DNA from: Lachnospiraceae bacterium
GTDB lineage: Bacteria > Bacillota > Clostridia > Lachnospirales > Lachnospiraceae
Reading direction: 5' to 3'
DNA length: 64,000 bases
NCBI GenBank assembly: GCA_902362715.1
Contig: CABIXN010000001.1
Span: forward strand, 536,737 to 600,736
Shown: positions 17,042 through 25,776 of the stretch, piece by piece
Position numbering within the stretch: position 1 is the stretch's first letter
How the letters are laid out: each line of letters begins with the position of its first letter
Notes under the pieces: generated by a model
What the model was told of the DNA's origin: nothing
Database searches by the model: none
The model's input: the letters and a program-made list of their open reading frames with translations, nothing else
Position numbers and translations under genes: made by a program

Positions 17042-17989
17042 ATGCAAAGAAGAAAAAGAAGAAAGAAAATCCTTCTTTGTCTAGGTATCATATTATGCGT
17101 TTATGCATATTTGTGTTTTATATTTGTCCCGAAAGATTTATCGGATAAAGGAGGAAGCAAGTATTATGAGTCAAAAGGATTTTTATCTGAACCGGTAGAA
17201 AAAGCCTTTGATGTAATTGCATTTGGACATTCCGGTGTATATTCCGGCTTTTCTCCTGTAGCGCTGTTTCAGGAATTTGGAATTACATCTTACGCTTCAG
17301 GCGCCTGTCTGCAGCCAATAGATAAAATTAATAAATTGCTAGAAGAGGCGGTGAAGTATCAGAAACCAAAGATTGTCTTTTTAGATGTGGACTGTTTGTA
17401 TATCCGCAAAAGGATGCTAAACTGTTATCAGACACTTTTAGCGCCCTTTGTTTATCATTACCGATGGAATACATTAAAATTCAGAGATTTTTATCAATTG
17501 CCCAGAATGAGAAGCGAGGATATTTCCAAAGGTTTTTTCCTCAGCAAAAAAGTTTCCGGTTACCATCCGGGGGACTATATGGGGGACAGTACACAAAAGC
17601 CCAAAAGCCCCGGAAGTGAAGCTTTGGAACAATTGGATCGTTTTGTGAAAATCTGCCGGGAAAATCAGATAGAGGTAGTATTTATAGAATTTGCAAATGC
17701 AACTACCTGGACTTATGCAAAACACAATTTTATCCAGGAATATGCAGATAAAAATAATATTGATTTTCTGGATATGAATGTATCTTCCCCGGATTATCAG
17801 GTGGATTTTGCAAATGATTTCAGGGATAATGGAAATCATTATAATGTATACGGTGCACAGCGTGCCATGAAATATCTGGGAAAGTATCTGATACATACCT
17901 ATGGGAATATACTGACAGATAAACGTACGGATCCCAGATTTTCATACTGGGATAAAGCTGTGGATGCCTATGTAAGTGATCTTGGATAA
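17042..17989 (+). CDS. Membrane-anchored SGNH/DltD-like protein
   Basis: 315 residues from the ATG at 17042, which has GAGGAG upstream and gives a basic N-terminus followed by a single membrane helix (ILLCLGIILCVYAYLCFIF). The extracellular domain starts with an AFGHSGVYSGFSP block, the place of the nucleophile Ser in SGNH hydrolases, and ends with DNGNHYNVYGAQ, where the Asp-His pair is expected. DltD-like and acyltransferase-associated SGNH proteins modify cell-wall polymers, so an esterase or acyl-transfer role at the cell surface is plausible. Family assignment is from motifs only. Confidence 0.65.
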   Translation: MQRRKRRKKILLCLGIILCVYAYLCFIFVPKDLSDKGGSKYYESKGFLSEPVEKAFDVIAFGHSGVYSGFSPVALFQEFGITSYASGACLQPIDKINKLLEEAVKYQKPKIVFLDVDCLYIRKRMLNCYQTLLAPFVYHYRWNTLKFRDFYQLPRMRSEDISKGFFLSKKVSGYHPGDYMGDSTQKPKSPGSEALEQLDRFVKICRENQIEVVFIEFANATTWTYAKHNFIQEYADKNNIDFLDMNVSSPDYQVDFANDFRDNGNHYNVYGAQRAMKYLGKYLIHTYGNILTDKRTDPRFSYWDKAVDAYVSDLG

Positions 17990-18019
17990 CTAGACTGCAG
18001 TTTCTAAAATTTCTTTGTC

Positions 18020-18886
18020 TTATGAGAAGAATACCATGGCTAGTGTTCCGAAAATAATAAGAATCAGTCCCAAAACGGATTTTTTGGAAATTTTTTCTTT
18101 TAGAATTAGAACGGAAAACAGAACAGATACAAGAATACTCAGTTTATCAACAGGGACTACGATACTGACAATTCCTGATTGTATTGCACTGTAATAGCAG
18201 ATCCAGGAAGCGCCAGTGGCAATGCCGGAGAGTATTATAAAAACCAGCTCTTTTTGTGAGATATTTTTTATTCCAGACTGTTTTCCACGGGCAAATACAA
18301 TCAGCCATGCCATAATCAAAACAACTGCTGTGCGTATGGCAGTGCCAAGATTGGACTCTACATTTTCAATTCCAATTTTCGCAAGAATAGAGGTCAGAGC
18401 CGCAAAAACAGCTGACAGTAAAGCATATATAAGCCAGTTTCCGGAAGACTTTTTCAGATTTGTTTTTGTGTAATCAATCATAAGAAAGGTACCTGAGCCA
18501 ATAAACAGCATACCAGCTGCTTTTACCAGAAGGCGGCTGGTTTCCCCTAAGATCACTATGGCAAACAGCATAGACAGAATTGTGCTGCTTTTATCTATAG
18601 GAACAACTTTATTAACATCACCGGTGGATAAAGCTTTAAAATAACAAAGCCAGGAAGCACCGGTGGCAATACCGGAAATAATGAGAAACAGCAGTGAATG
18701 CCAGCTGATTTGACTGATTGTTTTAAAGGAACCTGCGATAGAGACCATCAGCAGAGAAAATAAAAAAACAATAATTGTTCGAAGAGCCGTGGCCAGGTCA
18801 GAGTCTGTCCTTTTTATTCCGCATTTTGCAAGAATAGAAGTAATACCTGCAAAGACAGCGGAGCCGCAGGCAAGTATTATCCACAT
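18020..18886 (-). CDS. DMT-superfamily (EamA) permease
   Basis: 288 residues, ten predicted membrane helices in two clearly homologous halves (SAVFAGITSILAKCGI versus SAVFAALTSILAKIGI; SGIATGASWLCY versus SGIATGASWICY), the hallmark of EamA transporters. The ATG at 18886 is chosen because it follows AGGAGG by nine bases; a TTG start further upstream would lie inside that site. Substrate unknown; relatives export amino acids or metabolites. The leader carries a perfect 13-base inverted repeat. Confidence 0.9.
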   Translation of the reverse strand: MWIILACGSAVFAGITSILAKCGIKRTDSDLATALRTIIVFLFSLLMVSIAGSFKTISQISWHSLLFLIISGIATGASWLCYFKALSTGDVNKVVPIDKSSTILSMLFAIVILGETSRLLVKAAGMLFIGSGTFLMIDYTKTNLKKSSGNWLIYALLSAVFAALTSILAKIGIENVESNLGTAIRTAVVLIMAWLIVFARGKQSGIKNISQKELVFIILSGIATGASWICYYSAIQSGIVSIVVPVDKLSILVSVLFSVLILKEKISKKSVLGLILIIFGTLAMVFFS

Positions 18887-18911
18887 AAATGTATACCTCC
18901 TGATCAATGTT

Positions 18912-18950
18912 AAAACTGATCAAATCTTGTTTGACGGTTTGATCAGTTTT
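18912..18950 (-). promoter_or_regulatory. Perfect inverted repeat in the EamA leader, candidate operator or RNA switch
   Basis: AAAACTGATCAAA (18912-18924) and TTTGATCAGTTTT (18938-18950) are exact reverse complements around a 13-base spacer. On the minus strand a TATAAT lies just upstream of the repeat, and a third TTGATCAGG copy overlaps the AGGAGG ribosome binding site, so alternative pairing that would hide the start region is possible. Confidence 0.6.
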
Positions 18951-19008
18951 ATTATAACATATATGAAGAGAAGATGAAGGCCAAAGATAACATGCCCATT
19001 TGATACTA

Positions 19009-19473
19009 TCAGTTCAGCAGCACAATACCAATATTGAGATAGCATGCAAATAACAGCCAGAGAAGATACGGAATCTGCAGGATACCGGAGCATTTGGAAA
19101 TCTGCATGAATTTCCAAATCATAACGATAACAAGAATCAGCAGGAGAATGAGCCATAGAAGTGCGCCAAAGTAGCAGGAAAAATTAAAAAATAAGATTGG
19201 CCAGAAAAAGTTTATGATCAGCTGGATTCCATATAATAAAAGAGCCTTTAGATTTTTAGGATCTGCAGATTCATAAACCAGCCATGCGGAAATTCCCATT
19301 AGTATATAAAGAATTGTCCAGACAATCGGAAACAAAATTCCGGGAGGAGAAAGGGGAGGCTGATTCAGTGACTGGTAATGGGTCATATCATTGCGGGTAA
19401 TAAATCCTGACAGTGCGCCTACAGCCAGTGTAATGGCAATGCTGATAATAAGTGATTTAAATTTAAAATGCAT
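19009..19473 (-). CDS. TspO/MBR family membrane protein
   Basis: 154 residues with five membrane helices, the normal TspO size. Typical motifs are NQPPLSPPGILFPIVWTILY and later INFFWPILFF. TspO proteins bind tetrapyrroles such as haem precursors and are tied to stress and porphyrin handling. Good AAGGAGC site before the ATG. The gene is downstream of no obvious partner; it converges with nothing and is divergent from the GNAT gene. Confidence 0.93.
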   Translation of the reverse strand: MHFKFKSLIISIAITLAVGALSGFITRNDMTHYQSLNQPPLSPPGILFPIVWTILYILMGISAWLVYESADPKNLKALLLYGIQLIINFFWPILFFNFSCYFGALLWLILLLILVIVMIWKFMQISKCSGILQIPYLLWLLFACYLNIGIVLLN

Positions 19474-19674
19474 AAGTATGCTCCTTTTTTCAAAATATAA
19501 AATCTGTTTATTTCCTAGTTTATGTAATTTGAAAAAGGTTATGCATAACCAGGAAGAATACGAAATAACAGGTTTTTTTATTCTTAGAAAAGTGATAGTT
19601 TTTTGGTATTAGGGGTATGGCAGTTTCTATTCGAACATAAAATGTATGGTTAAGAGAGAATCAGGAGATTAAAT

Positions 19675-20076
19675 ATGGAAATTACATATACATGCAAACG
19701 GCAGTTTTCTCAGAAACAGCTGGAAGAATTGTTTTTAGCAGTCCACTGGGACTCAGGGAAGTATCCCACGCGTCTTTATAAAGCACTGCAGAATTACGAA
19801 ACTGTGATCACTGCCTGGGAAGGCCAAAATCTGGCAGGACTTTTGGGAGCCATCGGTGATGGCGGGATGACAGCTTACATTCACTATGTGCTGGTTCACC
19901 CCGTATACCAGGGAAAAGGAATTGGCAAAAAGCTTGTTGGGCTGGCGAAAGAACGATATAAAGATAATCTGTGTGTAGTTTTAATCGCAGAGCACAGTGG
20001 TTTAATTGATTTTTATGAAAAAGAAGACTTTGTACACAGTCAGGATTCAGCAGCTATGTATATTAAAAAGATGTAA
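19675..20076 (+). CDS. GNAT-family N-acetyltransferase
   Basis: 133 residues. The acetyl-CoA binding segment is clear: YVLVHPVYQGKGIGKKLV (motif A, Q/R-x-x-G-x-G/A), followed by DFYEKEDFV at the end. Acceptor substrate unknown. A GGAG-like site lies just before the start. It converges on the SnoaL-like gene seven bases away. Confidence 0.88.
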   Translation: MEITYTCKRQFSQKQLEELFLAVHWDSGKYPTRLYKALQNYETVITAWEGQNLAGLLGAIGDGGMTAYIHYVLVHPVYQGKGIGKKLVGLAKERYKDNLCVVLIAEHSGLIDFYEKEDFVHSQDSAAMYIKKM

Positions 20077-20083
20077 TGAAAAT

Positions 20084-20452
20084 CTAAAATAACCCGTTTT
20101 CATGAACCGGTTTGACTGCGCCGATATTGTGCTCCACACAGTCCCAGTGTTCCGCCAGTTTACCGTCCTCTATCCGGTAAAGGTCAAATACTTTATTTTC
20201 CATGCCATTTTCCAGCATAGTGCATTTGAAAAAAACACAGATCAGATCATCCTGCTCAATGATCTGCATAATTTCCATTTTGGGCTTCATGGCAAGAAAT
20301 TTTTCGCAGAACTTTAAGAATCCTGCTTTCCCGGTGGGGGCTGTTGGATTATGCTGAATATAATCCTCTTTCATATATTGATCCAGATTAGAAAGATTGC
20401 GGTTGTTAAATACTTCCTCATAAAATTTTAAAATCAGTTCTCTGTTTGTCAT
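20084..20452 (-). CDS. SnoaL-like (NTF2-fold) protein
   Basis: 122 residues, full length for the SnoaL/ester cyclase-like NTF2 fold: a helical start (RELILKFYEEVFNNR), then YIQHNPTAPTGKAGF and the terminal DLYRIEDGKLAEHWDCVE strand pair typical of this family. Members act as small cyclases, isomerases or simple ligand binders. GGAGAT site upstream of the ATG. Confidence 0.8.
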   Translation of the reverse strand: MTNRELILKFYEEVFNNRNLSNLDQYMKEDYIQHNPTAPTGKAGFLKFCEKFLAMKPKMEIMQIIEQDDLICVFFKCTMLENGMENKVFDLYRIEDGKLAEHWDCVEHNIGAVKPVHENGLF

Positions 20453-20530
20453 ATCGTTATCTCCATTTCTTAGTTTGTTTTGCAGATATTAGAACTATCA
20501 AATAAACGTCTGCGCTGCAGCTGTTTTCTG

Positions 20531-21052
20531 TTAATCCAATTCATCAAAGTCGTCCGTTTTTTGTATCTGGGCTTCCGAAGATATAGAATCGGAAGAAGCG
20601 GATTCTGGCATTTCAGATTCTGGAATAGCAGATGCAGAATTTTTTCTGCCGAAAATACTTTTTTTCTTTCTCGGATTTTTCTGCTGGAAAAACCAGCGGG
20701 CTGCAAACAAAATAAAAACAGCAATAACTCCGATTAATGTCTGCATACTGTCTAAATGTTCTACCACCATCTGACGGGAAATTGCCACCAGCAGTACTTC
20801 GATCACAGAATCAGCAGAATGCTCACAGAGCATTTTTATAAACTCAACGCCCACAACAAGAGCCAGAGTCTTTCCAAGAAAGTCGGAAAAGAAGTCCGCG
20901 TGCATGTCAAAAACGTGTATCTGTGTCAGATCATAGAAAAGCTGGATGATAGACAAAACAACAATTGCTATAATTGCAGCGGCCAGGATCAATTCAATAG
21001 CCCGTCCAATGCTTTCCAGATATTTGATAAAATGTTTATGTGTATTTTTCAT
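20531..21052 (-). CDS. PsiE-family membrane protein
   Basis: 173 residues from the ATG at 21052 (AAGGAG upstream), chosen over a TTG at 21109. Four membrane helices in the first 120 residues, with FIKMLCEHSADSVIEVLLVAISRQMVVEH typical of phosphate-starvation-inducible PsiE proteins (only the pattern is quoted in part: ISRQMVVEH). A basic segment and an acidic Ser/Glu-rich tail of about 40 residues follow. Function of the family is unknown. Confidence 0.78.
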   Translation of the reverse strand: MKNTHKHFIKYLESIGRAIELILAAAIIAIVVLSIIQLFYDLTQIHVFDMHADFFSDFLGKTLALVVGVEFIKMLCEHSADSVIEVLLVAISRQMVVEHLDSMQTLIGVIAVFILFAARWFFQQKNPRKKKSIFGRKNSASAIPESEMPESASSDSISSEAQIQKTDDFDELD

Positions 21053-21298
21053 TTTGGGATATTCTCCTTTTTGTGTATTCAATGTGCCGTCTGTGTCTGC
21101 GGCATACAAAACCTAGGCAAAGTATAGCATAGAATCCGGGTTGTGAAAAGCAGAGGGGAAAGGAAACTGAAAGAAACCTTGAATGAAATAAGTGGAAGAG
21201 GGTCTAGTGCCGGAAACGGGTTGTAAAAAACAGGAATACCGGATATAATCTTTCGTAAGATAAATTGCATTATTTGTGCATACCGGATGGAGGATGTT

Positions 21299-22090
21299 AT
21301 GCTTGCTATTCAGAATTACTGCCTGGCAGAAAGTCTAAAACAGGCTTATGAATTAAATCAGAAAAAGAAAAATAAAATACTAGGGGGAGGAGTCTGGCTG
21401 AAATGCTGTGATTTTCCTATACAGACGGCAATTGATCTGTCAGCACTTGGGTTTGATCAGATTACTGAGACCAAAGAGGAGTTTGAAATTGGATGCATGG
21501 TATCTTTGCGCCAGCTGGAACTGCACCAGGGGCTTTCAAGACTTTGCAGCGGAGCAGTAAAAGAAGCTCTGCGGCATATTGTGGGAACTCAGTTTCGCAA
21601 CTGTGCCACTGTGGGAGGAAGTATTGCCGGAAGATTTGGCTTTTCGGATGTGATAACACTGTTTCTTGCCCTTGACGCGGAGGTGGAATTGTATCCTACG
21701 GGCAGAATGCCTCTTTCTGAATTTGTACATATGCAGCCGGATGAACGGATTTTGACGAAGATTTTTGTTAGTAAAAATCTTATTTGTGCGGCATATCTTT
21801 CAGAACGCAATACCGATACAGATCTTCCTCTTATTACCTGCGGCGTAGCTTTGTGGGAGAAGGCGCTGACTGTCAGTATTGGCGCCCGTCCGGCAAAGGC
21901 ATCAGTGGTGAAGATAACAGATGTGGACGCCGCCTGTCTTTCTAACAGAGAGTGGCTTTATCTTACCATTCAAAATGTAGTTGAAAATCTGAGTTTTGGC
22001 AGTAACCGGCGTGCTTCGAAAGAGTATAGAAAACATGTGGCAAAGGTACTGTTTTTGCGGTGCTGTGAAAAGATCAGAAAGGAAGTGTAG
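21299..22090 (+). CDS. FAD-binding subunit of a molybdenum hydroxylase (CoxM/XdhB-like)
   Basis: 263 residues from the ATG at 21299, which has GGAGG five bases upstream; the ATG at 21287 overlaps that site. ILGGGVWLKC resembles the FAD-binding loop and VGTQFRNCATVGGSIAG is the diagnostic flavin segment of the xanthine dehydrogenase FAD subunit. It would pass electrons from the iron-sulphur subunit to an acceptor. The 2Fe-2S gene follows directly, but the molybdopterin subunit is absent from the window. Confidence 0.9.
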   Translation: MLAIQNYCLAESLKQAYELNQKKKNKILGGGVWLKCCDFPIQTAIDLSALGFDQITETKEEFEIGCMVSLRQLELHQGLSRLCSGAVKEALRHIVGTQFRNCATVGGSIAGRFGFSDVITLFLALDAEVELYPTGRMPLSEFVHMQPDERILTKIFVSKNLICAAYLSERNTDTDLPLITCGVALWEKALTVSIGARPAKASVVKITDVDAACLSNREWLYLTIQNVVENLSFGSNRRASKEYRKHVAKVLFLRCCEKIRKEV

Positions 22091-22091
22091 G

Positions 22092-22550
22092 ATGCGTCTG
22101 CATGTATGGATAAATAACAAGGAATATACAGATGAAATAGCGCCGGATCAGCCGCTGCTGGAATATCTCCGCTCCAAAGGCTGCTACAGCGTAAAAAGAG
22201 GCTGTGAAACATCAAACTGTGGACTGTGTACGGTATGGGTGGATGAAACGCCGGTATTGTCCTGCAGTGTTCTGGCTGTAAGAGTCCAGGATAAAAAAAT
22301 TGTGACCCTGGAGGGACTTAAGAAGGAAGCGGAGGAGTTTGCACACTTTATGGCTGCACAGGGAGCAGACCAGTGCGGATACTGTAATCCAGGATTCGTT
22401 ATGAATGTCCTTGCTATGGAACGGGAATTGAAGCAGCCAGGTGAAGAAGAGATCAAAGAATATCTGTCAGGAAACCTCTGCCGATGTACCGGGTATGTCA
22501 GTCATTTAAGGGCAGTAAAAGCTTATCTGAACAGAAAAAACATAATATAA
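22092..22550 (+). CDS. 2Fe-2S subunit of a molybdenum hydroxylase (CoxS/XdhC-like)
   Basis: 152 residues starting one base after the previous stop, so the pair is translationally coupled. Both clusters are intact: the plant-type ferredoxin set GCETSNCGLC with a later Cys, and the alpha-helical set CGYCNPGFV and LCRCTGY. It relays electrons from a molybdopterin centre to the FAD subunit. A strong terminator follows, so the operon ends here without a catalytic subunit. Confidence 0.93.
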   Translation: MRLHVWINNKEYTDEIAPDQPLLEYLRSKGCYSVKRGCETSNCGLCTVWVDETPVLSCSVLAVRVQDKKIVTLEGLKKEAEEFAHFMAAQGADQCGYCNPGFVMNVLAMERELKQPGEEEIKEYLSGNLCRCTGYVSHLRAVKAYLNRKNII

Positions 22551-22567
22551 TTGAACGCAGGAAAAGG

Positions 22568-22591
22568 GCCGCCAATATTTTGGCGGCTTTT
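22568..22591 (+). terminator. Intrinsic terminator after the molybdenum hydroxylase subunit genes
   Basis: Perfect eight-base stem GCCGCCAA / TTGGCGGC around a TATT loop, followed by TTTT. Confidence 0.9.
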
Positions 22592-22661
22592 ATATTAGAT
22601 GTGAGATGATTCCCGCCTCTATAATAGAATATTGTCAGCAAAGCTGACCCGAATCGCGCAC

Positions 22662-22685
22662 CAAGTTTCGCGAAAGCGAAACTTG
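22662..22685. repeat. REP-like palindrome with GAAA tetraloop
   Basis: Arms CAAGTTTCGC and GCGAAACTTG (10 bp, perfect) enclose GAAA, a stable GNRA loop. No T-run follows, so it does not look like a terminator. It sits in the 198-base gap before yqfC. Confidence 0.6.
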
Positions 22686-22730
22686 AATAGACAGGAAATT
22701 GTATCTGAATCCTGAATAGGAATCAAATTT

Positions 22731-22742
22731 CATACATATAAT
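22731..22742 (+). promoter_or_regulatory. Overlapping candidate -10 elements before yqfC
   Basis: CATACATA (22731-22738) resembles the sporulation sigma-E -10 consensus, and TATAAT (22737-22742) the sigma-A one. Either would start transcription only zero to six bases before the yqfC ATG. yqfC is sigma-E controlled in Bacillus subtilis. No good -35 was found. Confidence 0.35.
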
Positions 22743-22748
22743 TTTTCT

Positions 22749-23030
22749 ATGAAGAAATCAAAATCCAAGGAATGGAAAAAACAAATGGTCCACAGACTGG
22801 AGCTTCCCAAAGACCTGATGTTTGGGGCTGTATTAGTCCATATTACAGGGCAGAGTGAGATTGAAATAGAAAATTATCGTGGAATTTTACTTTATGGGGA
22901 GGACCGGATCCGTCTGTCAATCAAAGGTGGTCAGATGGAAGTTACCGGCCGGTCGTTAAAGATCGATTATTATACCAATGATAATATGAAAATTACCGGG
23001 TATATCCAGCAAGTAAGTTATATTATGTAA
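22749..23030 (+). CDS. yqfC: Sporulation protein YqfC
   Basis: 93 residues, the family's normal size. The order of blocks matches YqfC: a basic start, HRLELPKDLMFG, IEIENYRGILLYGEDRIRLSIKGG and the end GYIQQVSYIM. In Bacillus subtilis yqfC and yqfD are expressed in the mother cell and needed for sporulation. There is no ribosome binding site before the ATG. The yqfD gene follows after nine bases. Confidence 0.9.
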   Translation: MKKSKSKEWKKQMVHRLELPKDLMFGAVLVHITGQSEIEIENYRGILLYGEDRIRLSIKGGQMEVTGRSLKIDYYTNDNMKITGYIQQVSYIM

Positions 23031-23039
23031 GGAGCTGTT

Positions 23040-24302
23040 ATGATTCGTCTGATGAAATTTTTTAACGGTTATCTGCATGTACATGTAACCGGTTATTCTC
23101 CGGAACGTTTTTTAAATCTTTGCAGCAACCGCAATATTCTGCTCTGGGATCTTTTGCCCTCTAAAAATGGATACGAATTTTATATCAGCATTCAGGCATT
23201 CAGACAATTGAAACCGATTCTGAAAAAAACAGGAACAAAGATACATATCATCGAAAAGAGCGGTTTCCCGTTTATGGCTTTCAGGTACCGGAAACATAAG
23301 TTTTTCTTTGTGGGAATTGCGGCGGCACTGCTTCTTTTATTTACAATGTCCCGTTTCATCTGGAACGTGCAGATTGATGGTAATTCCTATTTTTCCGACC
23401 AGACGCTGACAAAATATTTAGAGGAACAGGGCGTGGGGTACGGAAGCCGGAAAAAAGATCTGAAATGTGAAGAAATAGAAAAGCAGATTCGGACAGATTA
23501 CCCGGATATTATCTGGGTATCAGTAAACGTAAAAGGAACCCGTCTGGTTGTGGATATTCAGGAAGTTGCCGCCGAAAGGGAAAAGGATGATGAGGAGGCG
23601 GAAGGAACAGATCTGGTGGCTCAGTATGATGGCACGGTAACCTCCATTGTTACAAGAGCGGGAACCCCGTGTGTGAAAAAGGGAGATCAGGTAAAGGCCG
23701 GAGATGTGCTTGTCAGCGGGTGCCTGGAGATTTTTAATGACGCGGGGGAAGTGTCCGGTTACCAGTATTGCAGCGCAGATGCCGATGTATATGTAGAAAG
23801 CTCGCTGCCCTATGAAGATAAATTCCCTGCCGTTGAGACCAGATATCAAGAAACAGGGGAAACCAGATATGCCCTGGCATTTTGTACGAAAAAAAAGAGG
23901 TTTGAGATTGCCCTGCGTAAAAATACATTTACTGATTTTGAGAAACTCACAAAGCTGGAAACCATTCATTTTGGAGAAGACTTTTATCTGCCCATTCAGC
24001 TTGAATGGACGAAGATTAACGAACTTTCTCCCCAGAAACATACATATACAGAAGAAGAGGCAAAACAGACCGCAGGCAGACATCTGGAATTATATTGCAA
24101 AAAGTTAACGGAAAAAGATTTTGAAATTCTGGAAAAAAGTGTTAAGATTAATTTTGATAAATCGGAAATTACAGTTTCCGGAAAGCTTAAGGTTTTAGAA
24201 AAAGCTTCTAAGACACAGCAGACAGAAAAACGGAAGTTAGAAGAAAAAGAAGGGCAGGAAGAAAATGGGATTGACACAGGAACAAATGGAAATTCCAACT
24301 GA
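23040..24302 (+). CDS. yqfD: Sporulation membrane protein YqfD
   Basis: 420 residues. A cytoplasmic N-terminal domain of about 85 residues, one membrane helix (FFFVGIAAALLLLF), then a large external domain with the SDQTLTKYLEEQGVGYGSRK block typical of YqfD. The C-terminal 40 residues are charged and low complexity and overlap the start of phoH by 38 bases. Required for sporulation in Bacillus; molecular role unknown. Confidence 0.92.
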   Translation: MIRLMKFFNGYLHVHVTGYSPERFLNLCSNRNILLWDLLPSKNGYEFYISIQAFRQLKPILKKTGTKIHIIEKSGFPFMAFRYRKHKFFFVGIAAALLLLFTMSRFIWNVQIDGNSYFSDQTLTKYLEEQGVGYGSRKKDLKCEEIEKQIRTDYPDIIWVSVNVKGTRLVVDIQEVAAEREKDDEEAEGTDLVAQYDGTVTSIVTRAGTPCVKKGDQVKAGDVLVSGCLEIFNDAGEVSGYQYCSADADVYVESSLPYEDKFPAVETRYQETGETRYALAFCTKKKRFEIALRKNTFTDFEKLTKLETIHFGEDFYLPIQLEWTKINELSPQKHTYTEEEAKQTAGRHLELYCKKLTEKDFEILEKSVKINFDKSEITVSGKLKVLEKASKTQQTEKRKLEEKEGQEENGIDTGTNGNSN

Positions 24303-25251
24303 GCACATGGCCAATCTCTTTGGCCGGTTTGATTCTTATTTGAAAAAGATAGAAAAGGCATTAAATGTGACCATTGTAGTAAGGGATCAGGGATTAAAAA
24401 TTATGGGAGAGTCCAAAGCAGCTGCAAGTGCCAAAGAGGTATTTTTGCAGCTGCTAGAGCTGTCTAGAAGAGGAAATGAAATCACAGAACAGAATGTAAA
24501 CTATATTCTGGATCTGAACAGCCAGTCTATGGGCAGTTCGATTCTGGAGATGGATCAAGATATCATCTGTCATACCATACAGGGAAAGCCGGTAAAGCCA
24601 AAAACCCTGGGACAAAAAAGTTATGTAGATCAGATCCGGGAAAAGATGATCGTGTTTGGCATGGGACCGGCGGGAACCGGGAAGACCTATCTGGCTATGG
24701 CCATGGCTATTACCGCTTTTAAGCGGGAGGAAGTGGGAAGAATTATATTAACAAGGCCGGCTATTGAAGCAGGTGAAAAGCTGGGGTTTCTGCCAGGGGA
24801 TCTGCAGAGTAAAATAGATCCTTACTTAAGGCCGCTGTATGATGCGCTGTATCAGATCATGGGAGCGGAAACCTTTATGCGGAATCAGGAAAAGGGTCTG
24901 ATAGAAGTTGCTCCCCTTGCCTATATGAGGGGGCGGACGCTGGATAATGCATTTATTATTTTAGATGAGGCCCAAAATACCACACCGGCGCAGATGAAAA
25001 TGTTTCTGACGCGGATTGGATTTGGCTCTAAGGCTGTTATTACCGGGGATGCCACACAAAAAGATCTGGCGCCCGGCTCAAAATCGGGGCTTGATGCAGC
25101 TTTAAAGGTGCTGGGAAATATAAAAGAAATCGGAATCTGCAAGTTGACCAGCAAAGACGTGGTAAGACATCCGCTGGTGCAGAAAATTGTACAGGCCTAT
25201 GAAGATTTTGAATCCAAAAATGAAAAGAAAAACAGCAGGAAAAAGCGTTAG
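24265..25251 (+). CDS. PhoH-family P-loop ATPase
   Basis: 328 residues. An N-terminal KH-like part (residues 15-70) precedes the PhoH domain with Walker A GPAGTGKTY and Walker B FIILDEAQNTTPAQMK, then a VITGD sensor. PhoH proteins are RNA-associated ATPases; next to ybeY they are usually linked to RNA maturation. The start lies within the end of yqfD with an AGGAAGA site. Confidence 0.93.
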   Translation: MGLTQEQMEIPTEHMANLFGRFDSYLKKIEKALNVTIVVRDQGLKIMGESKAAASAKEVFLQLLELSRRGNEITEQNVNYILDLNSQSMGSSILEMDQDIICHTIQGKPVKPKTLGQKSYVDQIREKMIVFGMGPAGTGKTYLAMAMAITAFKREEVGRIILTRPAIEAGEKLGFLPGDLQSKIDPYLRPLYDALYQIMGAETFMRNQEKGLIEVAPLAYMRGRTLDNAFIILDEAQNTTPAQMKMFLTRIGFGSKAVITGDATQKDLAPGSKSGLDAALKVLGNIKEIGICKLTSKDVVRHPLVQKIVQAYEDFESKNEKKNSRKKR

Positions 25252-25271
25252 GCTGAATAAAGGACAAAAAG

Positions 25272-25766
25272 ATGACAATTAATATTATAAATGAGGTACA
25301 GGCAAAATTTCAGTTTCACTATAAGGAGCTGGCAGAAAAGGTGATACGGTGTTCTGTGGAAATGGAAAATTTTCCATATGATCCCGAGGTAAATCTGACC
25401 ATTTCAGATAATATCAGGATTCAGGAAATCAACCGGGAATTCAGAGGGATTGACAGGGCTACAGATGTGCTGTCGTTTCCTATGATCGAGTATGCATCCC
25501 CGGCAGATTTTTCCGGGATTGAGCAGCAGTATGATACGATAAATCCGGATACTGGAGAGGTAATGCTTGGAGATATTGTCCTTTCAGCGGACCGGATAAA
25601 GGCACAGGCAGAAGAATATGGACACAGCCAGAAGCGGGAATTTGCGTTTTTGATTGTGCACAGTATGCTTCATCTGTTTGGTTATGATCATATGGAACCA
25701 GAGGAGGCTTCTGTGATGGAAACACACCAGAAAATGATATTAGATGCTTTAAAAATATTTCGATGA
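25272..25766 (+). CDS. ybeY: Endoribonuclease YbeY (16S rRNA maturation)
   Basis: 164 residues. The zinc-binding signature HSMLHLFGYDH has all three His; FRGIDRATDVLSFP is the other conserved block. YbeY acts in 16S rRNA 3' processing and ribosome quality control. It lies 20 bases after phoH and ten before a lipoprotein gene. Confidence 0.95.
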   Translation: MTINIINEVQAKFQFHYKELAEKVIRCSVEMENFPYDPEVNLTISDNIRIQEINREFRGIDRATDVLSFPMIEYASPADFSGIEQQYDTINPDTGEVMLGDIVLSADRIKAQAEEYGHSQKREFAFLIVHSMLHLFGYDHMEPEEASVMETHQKMILDALKIFR

Positions 25767-25776
25767 GGATAGAAGG

